A stretch of DNA of 64,000 nt from Flammulina velutipes. Taxonomy: Eukaryota; Basidiomycota; Agaricomycetes; Agaricales; Physalacriaceae. The translations under genes and the position numbers were made by a program. Position 1 is the stretch's first letter. Every line of letters begins with the position of its first letter. Under the pieces are notes generated by a model. The model did no database searches. It was not told where the DNA came from and was given only the letters and a program-made list of their open reading frames with translations. Where the stretch lies: positions 62,001 to 126,000 of the forward strand of contig JAALGH010000019.1 in the NCBI GenBank assembly GCA_011800155.1. The letters are read 5' to 3'. This document shows positions 29,744 to 42,301 of this stretch, piece by piece.

Positions 29744-32674
29744 GATGCCTCCAAAGTCTCTACGCTCTTCTAGCACTCGCTCGTCGTCGGATGCCTCTTC
29801 TCAGCCATCGTCCGATGTGTCGTCGACTATCTCCAAGCGCAAGCGCTCGGAAACTGTAGGCAAATCGTCCAAACGGTCTCGCGCTCAGACTATCACCGTA
29901 TCTCGCGCTACCTCAGAGAGCGATCTTCCTGATTCGTCTGCTGGAGACGATGACATCGTTGACGTTGACAAGGACAACGATGAAGACGAGGTTGAAGAGC
30001 CCCTCTCCAACCTTGACTACGTCAAACGTCTCCTCGGTAAGCCTTCTCGTCTATGATTCCCTCATGCAGGCCTAACTGTTCCCTTAGAGAAGAAAGCCCC
30101 CGCCTGGATTTCCGATGTTTATGAGCACTTTGTCGCGCCTCCTGCTATCGCCTTACAAGCCAATGGTCGGTATACCTTTGAGTTCACCTGCAAAATGTTA
30201 GTCTTTTTCATACCTCTTTCGCTGCAATGTAGACTCACTTTATCCCATTTAGTGCTGGTGCCAAATTATTGCGCTCCCCGCTGGATACATCGACAAGCAA
30301 CCTCAAGCGCCATGTTGAGCGTTGTATCTCGAGCAAGAACTCTGGCTCCATTGAGCAGTACGCTCATGGCTCGACATACTCGCCAGGCCGTCTCCAACTC
30401 TACATGGTCGAAGAGGTCACTGTGCATCATCGACCTCTTGTTCTCTTCGAGGACGCGCCTATTGTCAAAATCTTCAAGATGTTCAATCCGATGGCTCGGG
30501 TGGTGTCCGCAGTCACTCTTTCAAGAGATACCCAAGACGTCTATACTTTGACCAAGAATTATGTGGAGCTATATCTTAGGGTACGTTTTATATATCTATG
30601 CTTGTTGGACCTTGACTAACTGTATCTCCAGATGCCTCGGGGCAAGATCCATATCCTCTTTGACGCATGGGCATCGGGACACAAGCGCTCCTGCCAGGGC
30701 TTGGCTGCTGCCTTCTGGCATGCTGGGAAGCTTAATGTCATTTACCTCGACTTGTTCAAGTAGGCCTCCTTAATTCAATCTAAATACAAGGTCTCATTCG
30801 TCTCCAGCTTGACGGAGTCGCACACGGGTGCCTATCTCGCAAAGGTCAACTTCAGTATCCTGGAGGCCTTCAAGATCATGCATAAGCTCCTGGGCCAGAC
30901 TGGCGACAATGCCTCTGTCAATTACACGCTCGTCGAGAAGATGGCTGGACTTCTCCCGGCTGACTCTGCGGCGGCGGAGGAGACCTACGTTGGATGCTTT
31001 GCTCACATTCTTGATCTCGCTTGCAAGGTGCGTACTTTGTGTAAAACTCTTTTGTTTATCAATTAATTATCCACAGGCCGGACTCAACCAGTTCATTGGC
31101 AAGAAGCTCGCAAGTGTCGGTCTAGATGATTACGACGAGGAGGATGATCCCGAAGAGGAAGGTGGTGTTTGGGACATGGAGCTTGTTGACGACTTCGATG
31201 AGGAGGAGCAGGAATTTATGGACGGGGTCGATGAGGAGCGCGAGCAGACAGAGGAAGAGGAAGCTGAAGAGATCGCCGCCCTCTTGAAAGAGGTCAAGAA
31301 CTTGACCGCCCGTGATCTCAAGCTTGGGAAAACATCTATCACCAAGGTTTATTGATTATTACTTTTTCTCATTCGTTACTCAATCATTCTGCAGGTCATG
31401 AAGATCGGACGCCGGGTTTTCAACTCGTCTCTACTCCAAGACGAGCTAGAAACGCAGTGCGAAAACACAGACACCAAACACCTCAAGATGATTCGTGCTG
31501 TTGCCACTCGCTGGAACTCACTACATCCCGTCCTCGAACGTGCACTGCTATTGCGCGACGCACTCGATGCCCTTTGCTTGTCTCCCATTGCCAACAAGAC
31601 CCGAAAGCGCAAGATGCAGCGTTTCCGCCTTACCAGTGTCGAGTGGACAGTCGTTGCTCAGCTGGAACACCTACTCAAAGTAAGCTTCAAATACTTGTAA
31701 AATGTGATTATATATTTAATTTCATACTGTTTCTCTTCATAGCTTTTCGTGCTGGCATCGAAGCACATGTGTCAGTCGGCCGTACCACTCATACATCAAG
31801 TCATCCCCATCATGGACTGCCTCGTCGACACGCTGGAGACAACAATAAGCGACAAGTCGCTCCAACCTGTTGTCCGCGCTGCAGCAGCTTGTTCCCGTGC
31901 GCTCATACTCAAGTATTTCTCCAAGACCGACAACTCGCGCATGCACCGACTTGCAATGATTCTGTACCCACGCATGAAGCTATCATACTTCCGTGCCCGT
32001 GGCTGGGAAGCAGAATGGATCACGACTGCGGTGGGAATGGTAGAGACTGAGTGGGTGAAGCATTATAAACCCATTACTAATGTGGAGGCCACTGGGACGA
32101 AGACCGTCACCAATGTATGCTTCTCGTTTACCTTTGCGCTATTCTGTCTAATTTCCCTTGTAGGATTTTAATCCTTTTGTCGGGGTAGACAATTATGGCC
32201 TGTCGGAGACGGATAATGCGCTAGAAGAGTATCTTCAGTCACTGCCATTGACATCAGTCAAGGACCCTCTGACTTACTGGGACACTATGCTTGATAAGCC
32301 TGGCGCTAAGGTTACATCTAGTGGCGCGCTTGCCCAGATGGCACTTGATTATTTGTTGGTCCCTGGTAAGTACTTCTCTTGTGTTGTGGCAATCTGACTG
32401 ATCAATATGATTAGCTACCTCTGCCGATGTGGAGAGGATGTTTTCACATGCAGGACTTACTGTAACGAAACATCGCCACAATCTTTCTGATGCGTCAACG
32501 CGTGCCGCTGTAGTCTTGCGCAGTTGGTTTATGAACAACCTGGTTCCTGAGACCGAGCTAATCAATATGTTCAACGAGAAGGCGACCCGCGCAGCCGTCG
32601 CTGCTCCAATTGTCACCAAAGCCAAAGGTAAAGGCAAGGCGGTTGATGATGTCGAAATTACTATAATTGACTGA
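29744..32674 (+). CDS. hAT-family transposase (hAT1)
   Basis: Multi-exon gene starting MPPKSLRSSSTRSSSDASS, a Ser/acidic leader. A degenerate BED-like zone follows (FEFTCK...TSTSNLKRHVERC). RNase H-fold blocks include GKIHILFDAWASGHKRSCQG and GQTGDNASVN..V, then GCFAHILDLACK. An acidic insert follows (DDYDEEDDPEEEGG), then ATRWNSLHPVLERAL and LYPRMKLSYF. The C-terminal hAT dimerisation region is ALAQMALDYLLVPATSADVE, then RMFSHAGLTVTKHRHNLS. About nine introns are inferred. The second BED cysteine is not evident. All core blocks are present in frame, so it may be functional. Terminal repeats were not found with confidence. It lies between copy A and the TET/JBP gene. Confidence 0.88.
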
Positions 32675-32961
32675 TAACCCTACATCGAAACATATATACA
32701 AGTTCGAAATGTATTCCGTAGTATAATGTACCACCACCTTGACTTTCTCAGAGCATTTTAATGTGGCGTCGAAGAGTCTGTCAGAGTACTTGCAAGTACT
32801 TGTATGACCCTCGAGTGCATGCAAGTACTCTTGTACTGACCGGGTACTTGCACTCTTGAACCCGGGTCGTTGACGGGTCGAGTCATTGGAGGGTTCACGG
32901 ACACTTTTCTGGGAGGCAAGTACCTGCCTGCCGGGTCCGGAGGTCCGGAACCGGGTAACTC
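32675..32961. repeat. cluster of GTACTTG/CAAGTAC words
   Basis: Within about 32780-32930 the word GTACTTG or its complement CAAGTAC occurs at least six times in both orientations, followed by GGTCCGGAGGTCCGGA near 32936. Such clusters are typical of subterminal transposase-binding sites; this may be the right end of the hAT1 element. No terminal repeat partner was found on its left side. Confidence 0.45.
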
Positions 32962-33615
32962 GTGAAGAGCTCTATGAAGGATGAGGCGATTGTCTGGCTG
33001 ATGGGATTCGCAGACGGTACGTTTCGTGCTAGGCCTATAGCTGGTCTGACTGCTGAAGCTCCCACGGTAGCCAGCCTCGCCAATTATTTTCCTGAAATCC
33101 ACGCGGATTATGAGTCAGTTTTGGAAGCAGTGGTGGGAGACAACCCGACGCTCTCCCGCCCCTTTCCCAACTGCGCCTTCGCAGCCGCCCAGGCCAACTT
33201 TCCCCCTGCAGCTTTCACACAGCTCCATACCAACCACCTCAACCATATCGCCGGCCTCTGCGCGCTTTGGGGCTTGGGGAACTATGACCCGGACAAGGGT
33301 GGGCACCTCATCCTCTGGGATCTCAAACTCATCATACGATTCCCTCCGGGAAACTTAATTCTGATACCCTTGGCGCTCATCAAGCATGGCAACTTTGGCG
33401 TATACCAAGGGCAAACCCGGTGTGCATTTGTCATGTTCTCTGCCGCTGGATTATTTCGATGGTTTATGAATGACATGAGGTCGGATCTGGAAGTCAAGGA
33501 GGGGTGTTTGGCGGAGCATGTGAAGGAGTGGCGCCAGTATAGAGAAAGCCTGCGCTGTCTCAATCCCGAGCGGTTTCCCTTGTGGGAGGACCTCGTTTCA
33601 GCTCGTAGTGTATAG
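32962..33615 (+). CDS. TET/JBP-like 2-oxoglutarate/Fe(II) dioxygenase, altered iron ligand
   Basis: 217 codons, one exon visible. It contains LHTNHLNHIAGL, LGNYDPDKGGHLILWDLK, RFPPGNLILIPLALIKHGN and RCAFVMFSAAGLFRW. These are the core strands of the fungal TET/JBP dioxygenase family, which oxidises methylated cytosine or thymine and is reported to be expanded alongside KDZ transposons in basidiomycetes. The first motif should hold HxD...N, with His and Asp as Fe(II) ligands. Here it reads H-T-N-H-L-N, so the Asp appears to be Asn. The distal His (IKHGN) and the Arg after it are kept. Activity is therefore doubtful. The N-terminus is short and an upstream exon may be missing. It lies between hAT1 and KDZ3. 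Confidence 0.75.
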   Translation: MKSSMKDEAIVWLMGFADGTFRARPIAGLTAEAPTVASLANYFPEIHADYESVLEAVVGDNPTLSRPFPNCAFAAAQANFPPAAFTQLHTNHLNHIAGLCALWGLGNYDPDKGGHLILWDLKLIIRFPPGNLILIPLALIKHGNFGVYQGQTRCAFVMFSAAGLFRWFMNDMRSDLEVKEGCLAEHVKEWRQYRESLRCLNPERFPLWEDLVSARSV

Positions 33616-33895
33616 GTTTTTCCCCATCTAAATGCCATAAATTTGCAAACTTTCAGCTTAAACGGGCTTGAATTTCCTTAATGGGAATGTTTGAGGTGGG
33701 GGGCCTGGAACTTCCGCATCAACTTGATTATATAATCAGTCCTCTTTTGCCACTTACCATCGCCTGCCTGACAATAATGAATGGTATAGAAGGTGTGTTT
33801 ATCATGAAATGAGTTTAGGCAAGATGTTGAAACATTAGCTGCCAGTGGTTCTACGCTTCCAATCGATCACCCGCCCGTCACCTACCACCGTTACC

Positions 33896-34403
33896 ATGGT
33901 CGACGAGGCCAACATCCGTGCCGACATCGACAACATTTTCGATGAACCAAGTGAAGAGTGGGACCTATCCTACAGGCCTTTGGATCCTAGCGTGGAGGGT
34001 CCATATGCCCTAGCATGGCCTTCAGTAGTTGCCATAGTTTTAGGCCCGGTATGTCCATCGCCTCCTTCACTGGCCCAACATCTAACGAATCCCCCCACAG
34101 CCTGTTGCTGGATATCACGTCGTCGTTTTGCGGATAGCTGCTTCGAGAGACCACACCGTCCCTCTTATCCTGGACTCTGCTAATCGCCACACCTTGGTAT
34201 CTGCATGCGGCAACGCCGGGGAATTTCCTTTAGAGTGTTATGATGTGGGACAGTCGTCGTGGGTCTCATTGGCTCGTGATGAATGCATTTGGGTGGATCG
34301 TCGCCGATTTTTAGCACTGAGGAGGGCTGGCATGGAGGGTCACCGACGATGGTCGACCGTAATGCCGTTCATTGAACACCGTAGACCAGATCTTCCCTTC
34401 TAA
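33896..34403 (+). CDS. hypothetical protein, two exons
   Basis: ATG in good context (ACCATGGTC). Exon 1 is MVDEANIRADIDNIFDEPSE up to VVAIVLGP; the intron is GTATGT...CACAG (about 34050-34100); exon 2 is PVAGYHVVVLRIAASRD up to the stop, in phase. The product is about 150 residues, acidic at its N-terminus, with no recognised domain. It sits between the TET/JBP gene and KDZ3 and may belong to the same mobile neighbourhood. Confidence 0.5.
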
Positions 34404-34653
34404 ACATCACTCGTTCAATTAGGATATGCAAGCTTCTTTTAGATTACACCGTCCCGTAATAAAAACATATACCTTGACCGTGCTGCCAAGTGGAGGCGCA
34501 GGCATGTTTCATAGATTCATCAATAATTAGGCGGGTGAGTGACGTCCATGCTGCAGCTACTTCTTAAATTAACGGTCGACGTTTTAAAAGGACTGCTCCG
34601 TTCTCAATTATCCCCCACCACCTCTCGGACCCACGGTCTCTTCGTCGCCCTCC

Positions 34654-35692
34654 ATGGCCTTGAACTACGACTACCGCCACCGAAGCCATCTCAACAGGTC
34701 GACGAAATCGCAGATTGCTGCCCTCACTCCGGATCCTCCTCGGAAGTGGTCCATGGACTCCCCAGCAGAACACAAAGCCGCCGTTGACGCCCATCTTCGC
34801 CTCCAGGCCCTCGCTAGGGTCTGTGATCTTCACGACCTTTTCTCCCGTTTCCCTTTCCGTTGTTCGTCATGTTTTGGCAGGATGAGGCTCAAAGTCCACT
34901 TCAACGTGTTTCACTTAAACACAGATTCGTTTGCATATTTAGCCAAGGTATGTGTCTCGACCGAATTTTGAACCAATTTTTATTCATGGTCGGACAGTGC
35001 CTGGAGTGTAGCAAGGGCATTAAGCTACCCTCCCTTCCCCTCGAAACCATGCAGAACGATGTTCTTCTTCGAACCATCATACAGACTCGCGCCGAGGTCG
35101 CTTCCGTCAAACTCCGCTACCAAGTTTACAAGAACACCCTTCAGGATATCCATCGCAATTGGAAGACCTTCATTGCGCCTCCTCTTTACGGAACCGTGCT
35201 CGGACCACGCACGGTGAGACACAACCCGCCTTTGAGGCGCTACCCGTCGGTAGAACTTGTCGACGCTGCTTCGACCGCCCCGGCCCCAACCACTCGACAA
35301 CGCTCCCCATCGGTGGAGATCATCGCTTCAGTTCTCATCAACAGGCATAGATTGAATTTGATCGTCTTTGGTGTAAGTTACCCCCTCTATCCGTTGAGCA
35401 GCCAAGGCACTAACACGTTCCTCAGGCGACCGTCAGCCGTTTTACTTTCGACAACCTGAAAGGCCCCAGCACCACCATCCGCCAGCTTTGCCACGACACT
35501 CGGCTGAATCAGATGCTGGTAGGAACCTCTCGCCTGCAAAGCTATGTTGAAGGTAGCTGGAAGCACTTCAGTCTAGACAGGGCGATTCCCCTGGAGGATG
35601 CTGGAGTGGGGAAGGGGCTGACTTACCTTATTCGTGTGGGGTGGGGTGTGGTAGACAAGGACACCCTGGCATTTTGGGCCTCGCTCCTTTAG
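34654..35692 (+). CDS. hypothetical multi-exon protein
   Basis: Begins MALNYDYRHRSHLNRSTKSQ and contains SPAEHKAAVDAHLRLQALAR. After one or two short introns comes CLECSKGIKLPSLP (one CxxC pair) and a helical stretch (VLLRTIIQTRAEVASVKLRY). The last exon is ATVSRFTFDNLKGPSTTIRQ to LAFWASLL before the stop. The splicing between 34818 and 34998 could not be settled: the obvious donor and acceptor pairs do not keep one frame. No family recognised. It lies directly upstream of KDZ3. Confidence 0.45.
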
Positions 35693-36089
35693 GACCAGTC
35701 CACCATCTTATGCTTACATGTCGGGGGTTTCAACACCCTTGCCTAACGCTCTTTACTTTACCTTACCATTATACATATTGCACCATTTACATTTCTACAT
35801 AATGCTCTTGAAGATTTTACCAGCGTATCATGAACCTGCTAACACCTTCGTCTACTGTACTATACTGAACGACCCGTTAACGCTTGTTTACTGTACATTG
35901 TCTCCATGAATGACCTCTTGATGCCTTTTCACCACACCTTCCTCCTACCTTTACCATTACCTGGTCTGAGGGAACCCTAATAATAATAATAATAATAAGA
36001 TCCTGACCCCTGGGTAAACTGAACAACAGCATCGGTTAAGTAATGATGCTAATATTGTTTGTCCCAGCACTCTCCCATTTACCAACAAC
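35693..36089. other. upstream region of KDZ3 with TAA microsatellite
   Basis: No gene. A (TAA)7 run lies at about 35978-35998. Confidence 0.5.
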
Positions 36090-39054
36090 ATGACCATGAG
36101 CCAGGAAAGCACCCCCCATTCCAAACCAGATGTCTCCACTGTAGAACCTCCCAAGGCTCCCAGCAAACTCCCAGGGAATCCCTTCCAATTTGGCAGCCCT
36201 TCCAGAGCTACCTTCCCCCTTCGTCGCCCGACACAGACCCCTACCAGCTCACCGACGAAAGTGCTCGGGAGCCCAAAGAAATCTGGCAGAGTTGTTACTC
36301 CCCTTCGGGATCCAACGCGAACCCCCAGCAAAAAGCATAAGGGGAAAGGCGCCTTTCAGCAGGGCACTCCGAAGAAAGCATCGGACCCCCTGCCCAACTT
36401 CATCCCCGCGATCTCCCCCCCCAAACCCTCCGATGAGGTGGAAGGAGTCCGTGTTACTGCGACCTCTGTCGAATTCTCCAGGTTCTCCTCTCTATTGAAG
36501 GCAGCTGGTGGAGTCCCTGTTGATCCTTACGGCTGGGATCAACTTATTCATGAACCCGAACCCGCAGCGTTCGAAGCCGCAGAGGTCTCATCGGAAGAAG
36601 TGGAAGTTGTGCCATCGCCTGAGGAACCTTCAGAACCCACTACCTCTGCCCCATCGGAGGTGAGCACCCCCTTTTATCATTGCTCATCACGCCTCTAACC
36701 CATGGCCGTAGGCGCGACGGAGAATGGAAGATTTCCAAACCAACCTTCCCGCGTTTCATAGGATCCTCATGGATCTGGAGTACGATGACAGAGTCAACCA
36801 ACCATGTTCCTGCGATGGCCAGGAGTCGTGTGGCGTTCGACTTGTTCGTTGCGAGCAGTGTCCTGACCCGAGCGTCGTCTGCGCGCAGTGCTTTCTGGAT
36901 AGACATCGCTGGACATGGACTCATTGCGCTGAGGTTTGGAACCCATCTTTAGAGATCTTTCAAAAGACCTCTATTTCCGACCTATCCGTCCCATTCTATT
37001 CTCAATTAGGCCACCAAGGAGTGCCGTGTCCCTCACCCACCGACACTATCGGCTTCATCGTGGTGGACGTACACGGTATCCATAGGATTCGTATCCGGTT
37101 TTGCAACTGCAAGGATGGAGAGAATAGCCCCCACTTTCATCAACTACTGCGGGCCCGCCTGTTCCCAAACACCACCAGCCGACCTCGGATAGCGTTCAGT
37201 CTGGAGTGGCTTCGGCACTTTCAGCTTATTCATACCGAAGGAGCTTTGAGCACTGCTGCTTTGATGGCGGCCTGGCAACGAATCACTAATAACGCCTATC
37301 CTTGGGTGGTAGCAGTAAGTCAACTTGATGCTCTCTTCCTCAGGCTTCGCCTCATGCCATTTTCTTTTCAGGATCTTGTCAAACAAGCAGGACGGGTGTT
37401 CCGGATCTTTAAACTGGTCAAGGCTGAAAGGCGAGCAGGGAAGATTCATGATATCCACGTCGAAATTCCTACGCGCCCGCGCAACCATCTCATGGTACTC
37501 TGTCCTGCTTGTCCGGAGATAGGATTCAACGTCGTTCCCGAAGAGTACAGGAATATACCAGAGCATCTGAAGTGCGTCTAATACTCCACCTATCATGGAC
37601 CCGCACTGATTGAATGAGTTTCTAGACACATTTGTCGCATAGAGAAGACCCTCGATGGCAACTTTAAGCAAACTGCAGGGGCTCACACTTCCAACAACGA
37701 CGACATCGACCTCATTGGTGGGGACGGACTGTACCCCGTTGAGGAGATCATGCCTGCCTATCGGGATCGAATTGTTACACCAAACGACGCACAGAAAGTG
37801 AGAGCCAAACAGGTGAGCGCCTGTGTTTACAATCACCATATACTTCTTTGACCAGATGCCGCCTAGAAAATCATCTGCAACGACCATAAGTCCCAAAGTA
37901 CTGCAGACAAAAACGTGCGTTCGAAAAGCATGCAATACAACGGGGTCCTACAGTGTCAGTGCTCTCATGTCTTTGTATGCTCCACGTTGGAGATCCCAAA
38001 AGGCGAAGAGTAAGCAAGTGTCTCACACTTAACGAAGTTTTGGCTAATGATGGCCGGCAGCCATAAAAGTGCGGACATGGCGCTCAACCTGGGCCTCGAG
38101 TGTAGCGGTTTGAATAACATCAAGCAAGGAGAGCCGGTGCCGCCTCAGGTATATTGCTATGATAGCATGTGCAGATATTCTACCAACCTCACATTTCGGT
38201 TCGAAAATACGCCTGAGCTGTCCCCTCTTAGCTGGCTCATAGGATTTGCGCTACTCCTCATAGGTGCAGCGCATGTCTATGCGCATGTGGACGTTTGCAA
38301 ATATATATTTGGCCCCTTCTACATTCTCTGCGCTGCACATTTCCATGGTGAAACCGCGGAACACTTTTGGGCTATCGCCAATAGATTCACGTCCATCATC
38401 TTCCAGATGAATCACAACCATGGTCACGAGGTTTACTTCCACGTCGCTATGGACTGGAACTGGAAGAAGTATATCAACTTTCGTGAGTCTTGGACCAATA
38501 GGATTAGGGTTTCAAGGTCAAGTCAAAGTGACTGTGAATGACCATTAACTTAGCTTGACTTGACTGCAGTTAAGGGTTTCGGTCAAGGTTTGGTCAAGGG
38601 TTAAGGGCAGTCAAGGTCATAGGTCAAGGCTAATCTTGAGAAATCTTTGACTGGTCCCTGTTGGTCAATGATTTTAATCAAGGTTAAATACTAAACCTAT
38701 CTGAAACAGCCTAATACATGATAGTAATAGTAGTTTATCAGTTATTGACTGGTTATAACTCTTAACTTGACTGCAATTAATTGAATTTTAACTTGACTGA
38801 TGTAAATTGGTCAAGGATTTTGACCGGTTAAAGTTAAGGTCAAGAGAAATCAAGGATTTTTCTTGACTGGTTAAGGTCAGGTCAAGAGAAATTTGGTGAA
38901 TAACCTGACTTGACTTGACTTTAAAACCCTAAATAGGATCTAACGTTGGAATCTCACCGTCCCCTCAGCAAACCAGCTACACAAAGAAATTGAATACGCA
39001 TACGCTCAGCATTTGGCGTTCAAGCGGGAGTTCGACGCATCCTGCATTCATAAC
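36090..39054 (+). pseudogene. KDZ3 transposase, first part
   Basis: Starts MTMSQESTPHSKPDVST with a Pro/Ser/Lys-rich leader. The CxC cluster follows (CSCDGQESCGVRLVRCEQC, CAQCFLDRH), then the KDZ region: LGHQGVPCPSP, HGIHRIRIRFCNC, FSLEWLRHFQLIHTEG. Later exons give ICNDHKSQSTADKNVRSKSM and GVLQCQCSHVFV after an intron (about 37813-37866), then YDSMCRYSTNLTFRF and HGETAEHFWAIANR, ending AMDWNWKKYINF. One intron (38483 to about 38969) contains a MITE; the next exon is NQLHKEIEYAYAQHL to CIHN. There the hAT2 element starts. Each intron tested keeps the frame. Confidence 0.85.
38505..38931. mobile_element. 427-bp MITE inside a KDZ3 intron
   Basis: Perfect 8-bp target duplication AATAGGAT (38497-38504 and 38932-38939). 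The termini TAGGGTTTCAAGGTCAAGTC and, inverted, TAGGGTTTTAAAGTCAAGTC match at 18 of 20 positions. The interior is packed with GGTCAAG/CTTGACT words. The length of the duplication fits the hAT superfamily. The host intron keeps its GTGAGT donor and CTCAG acceptor. Confidence 0.9.
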
Positions 39055-42000
39055 CAGTGTTGGGCGGACCCGGGCTGAACCCCTCAACCCATAGACCCGG
39101 TCAAGGGGTTAAACCAAGGGTCAAACCTGGTTTAACTTTTTGGGTTGGAGTTAAACCCTTACCACGTAATATAGATTATCGCAGATCCAATATTGTCGCG
39201 TCGCGACCGTTGTAAATACAATCTACGACCTACATTGACCATGCCCAGCCTCTCAGATGTATGGAAGTACTTCTATAAAGTAGGACACAAGTACAAAACC
39301 GATACTGTACACTGGGGATGCTGGTGTAAACCATGCATTGATTTTGAAGTCGGGATACAGTATGATATGGAGGTAAACGCGTCAATAGAGGGAAGCGTAG
39401 CCTTCGCGCGCAGTACTGAGGCTATCAGGACAGAAGGTATGTGTCATTAAGAAGACTATATTTATGGTCTAACTATACATGAATAGTATGCTTGAGAACA
39501 CCGGAGATGTGTGGAAAGACAGATAAAATGTGGAAGCATCTGGTTAAAGGGTGCAGACATGTCGACGAGGAAGGGAAGGCTATCGCGTCCCAACTCATAT
39601 CTGACAAAAAGGGATCAGTTCTACAGCTGTCAGCCGCACAACTCTCTCGCACGCACACTCCACGTCGTATCCCGCCCGGTCAACGATTTCCGACAAATGT
39701 TGCACCCTCATCCCAGCCACGCTACGAGCCAGACACACCACTCAGCCAGCAGGAGCGCGCAGAACTTGTGATGCATAACTTGGATCCTACTTCCGGGCGC
39801 CCACTTACACGCCAGCGGACAGAGGCAGACATATTCAGTGGCAAAACAATCCCAGCCATGAAATGGCCTCAAGGCGTCCAGGACAAGTTTTCTGCTGAGC
39901 TCTGTGTCTTGATGATAATCTGTAACACGGCGTGGTGGAACGTCGAGCATCCATACTGGCGCGCTTTCTTCTCCAAATGGGTGCCACAGAGCATCATGCC
40001 AGGCAGGAAGGAACTATCGGGTCGTATCCTGGACGAGCAGGCTGCAAAGGTTGAGGGAAAGATGAGAGGTCAAGCGCAAGGGAAATACGGGACTGGTCAG
40101 TGTGATGGTTGGAAGAATGTGTCGAAAACGTCGCTGATCACATCAATGGTCAACGTCGAGTATACAGTTTGTTGGTTCATACCTTCTTAAAGGATTTCTT
40201 ATTCATCAGATTCTTAGCCATTTATTCTCAACACGTACAACGTCTCACCAGTCCACAAAACTGCCCAGAATCTACTCAGTATTGTGCTGGATGAGATCAA
40301 ATATGTTCTTTCGCTCGGAATATTTTTGGTGGCCTGGTGTACAGATGCTAGTGGAGAGTCCTCAAAGATGAGGCGCTTATTGAAGATCCGTCTTCCGTGG
40401 ATTGTTACGGTAGATTGCTGGGCACATCAAGTAAGCGAACGAAAGAAAACTTGATTAATTCACTCATTTATTTTATAGATCAATCTTATCGTCGGAGATG
40501 TCTTTAAGCTCAAGGGTGTCTTTGTTTCCATCGTTGACAAGGCACTGGATGTAGTCAAATGGTTCAATAACCACAGCCGTGCACTTGGTTTGCTACGCGA
40601 CGTGACGCGCGCGCGCTTGTCAAAGATTCTCGCGCTGATCTTGCTGATCATAACATGATGGACCTCTCACTATCTCTCAGTTCGCCGTCTGCTAGAGCTC
40701 GAAACCTGCTTCAAACAGCTTCTACTTGACAAGTTCGGAGAGCTACGCCTCTGCGCAGGTGACACCACCGATGCAAAGCAGAAGGCAGACGACATTTTGG
40801 CTATCATTGAATCAAGTGATTTCTGGAATGATCTTCGCAAGTAAGCTTATATATTAAATGATCTACTTGCACTGACCTAGTAATACACTTCTAGAATCAA
40901 GAAACACATCGAGCCACTTGCCATTGCAACAAATGTCACTCAGTCAGACTTTGCGCGGCTTGATGTCGTTCTCATCACTATGTTTCATCTCTACCATTAC
41001 TATTCCGACACCACACTCGATGATGCCGTCCGTCACGCTGTTCTCAGAAGCTTGGAAAAGCGATGGAAGAAGCAGGACCAGGACATATTCATTCTAGCGC
41101 TCCTGCTTAACCCGTACATCCGTACATCTTGTTTTGCCACGGATAGCTCGTTTCGGGCATTCAATAGCTGTTGGCGACTCTTCGTATCAGTCTACAAGCG
41201 GTTGTTCAACACCCTCGAAGAACCTGATTATGAATGCCGCAAGGCTTTCGGTGATTTTTATAATGGTATTGGTGATTTCAGTGATGAGGAGATGGATTTA
41301 TCCTACCACCAGGAAGCAGCAGAGCGTGCTGTGAGTTTAATCATTTCTCTCTCGCAATGGACTCTGATGAGTGGATAGAAGAAACCGGTAAACCTCGTTG
41401 CACTATGGCGAGAGCTGGACAAGACCGCTATGGATCCTAGTGAAGCCGCCACAAAGGAATACACCCTCGACGATATTGGTCCCCCACCGAAAGGCAAATC
41501 AGCAGTTGTCCGCCTCGCCATGAAGATCTTCAGCATCGTTCCAAACTCTACAGCCACGGAACACCTATTCAGCCAGTTCGGCATTGTACATACCAAACAC
41601 CGTAACCGTTTAAATCCAGAGAAGGTTCGGAAATCTGTCATTATCCGTAGTGATGTCTCGAAAGAGTACGGAAACGGCCCCTCGTCGAGGAAGCGCAAAT
41701 TCTACACAGACAACGACAATATTCTCGCCACACACCCGTCAGCGGCCCCCGTTACTCCTTCATTGGATACTGTTTCTGGAAATACACAGGACGGTCCACT
41801 CAACGAGCGCTCTGCAGGAGGAGGGGAGTTTCAGCGTCTCGTCAACATAATTGGAGAGGAAAACAATGAGGCGGACCTAGCAGAGAGAGAGGTGCCATCA
41901 TTCTACGGTGCTTCATACAACGAGCCCCTTCTTCTTCGCAACCTTTTTCAATTTCCCGCGCCTGGAGAGCCGTTGCCTGGGTCTATGGCCAAGCTTGTCG

Positions 42001-42301
42001 AGTTTTGGAAGGCTGGGATTACAGGATTGGAGACTGAGGTGGAATTCCATGATACAATACTTGGATTGGGTTCAGATACAGATTAGAGCATACTATAATT
42101 GAAGTGATTGATTCATCGCTATATTTTCGTGGCCATATGATGTCTATGAACGCTGTATGAGGTGGTCGTCAATGTGGTCGTCGATGTGACAAGATGTGAC
42201 GGATGACACGGTTTGACCTCAACCGGGTTTAACCACATTGGGGTTAAACCCGGATCAAACCCCTTAACCTTTTGGTCAAACCACGATTAAGCCCAACACT
42301 A
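39055..42301 (+). mobile_element. hAT transposon hAT2, complete, inserted in KDZ3
   Basis: The 3,247-bp element starts CAGTGTTGGGC and ends in its inverted match (GCCCAACACTA). The 8-bp target duplication is TTCATAAC (39047-39054) and TTCGTAAC (42302-42309): seven of eight, fitting the hAT preference nTnnnnAn. Both ends carry GGGTTAAACCC-type words. Removing it restores the KDZ3 frame as CIHN-TAHIKSW. Carries its own transposase. Confidence 0.93.
39241..42086 (+). CDS. hAT-family transposase (hAT2)
   Basis: Starts MPSLSDVWKYFYKVGHKYKT. A BED-like zinc-finger zone spans two exons (HWGCWCKPC and KMWKHLVKGCRHV). RNase H-fold blocks follow: CDGWKNVSKTSLITSMVNVE, LVAWCTDASGESSKMRRLL, VDCWAHQINLIVGDVFK and ALGLLRD. 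The C-terminal part has FILALLLNPYIRTSCF and the dimerisation region VVRLAMKIFSIVPNSTATEH then LFSQFGIVHTKHRNRL. About six introns are inferred; some joins (near 40175-40250 and 40610-40680) were not fully resolved. Probably the source of the element's mobility. Confidence 0.85.
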
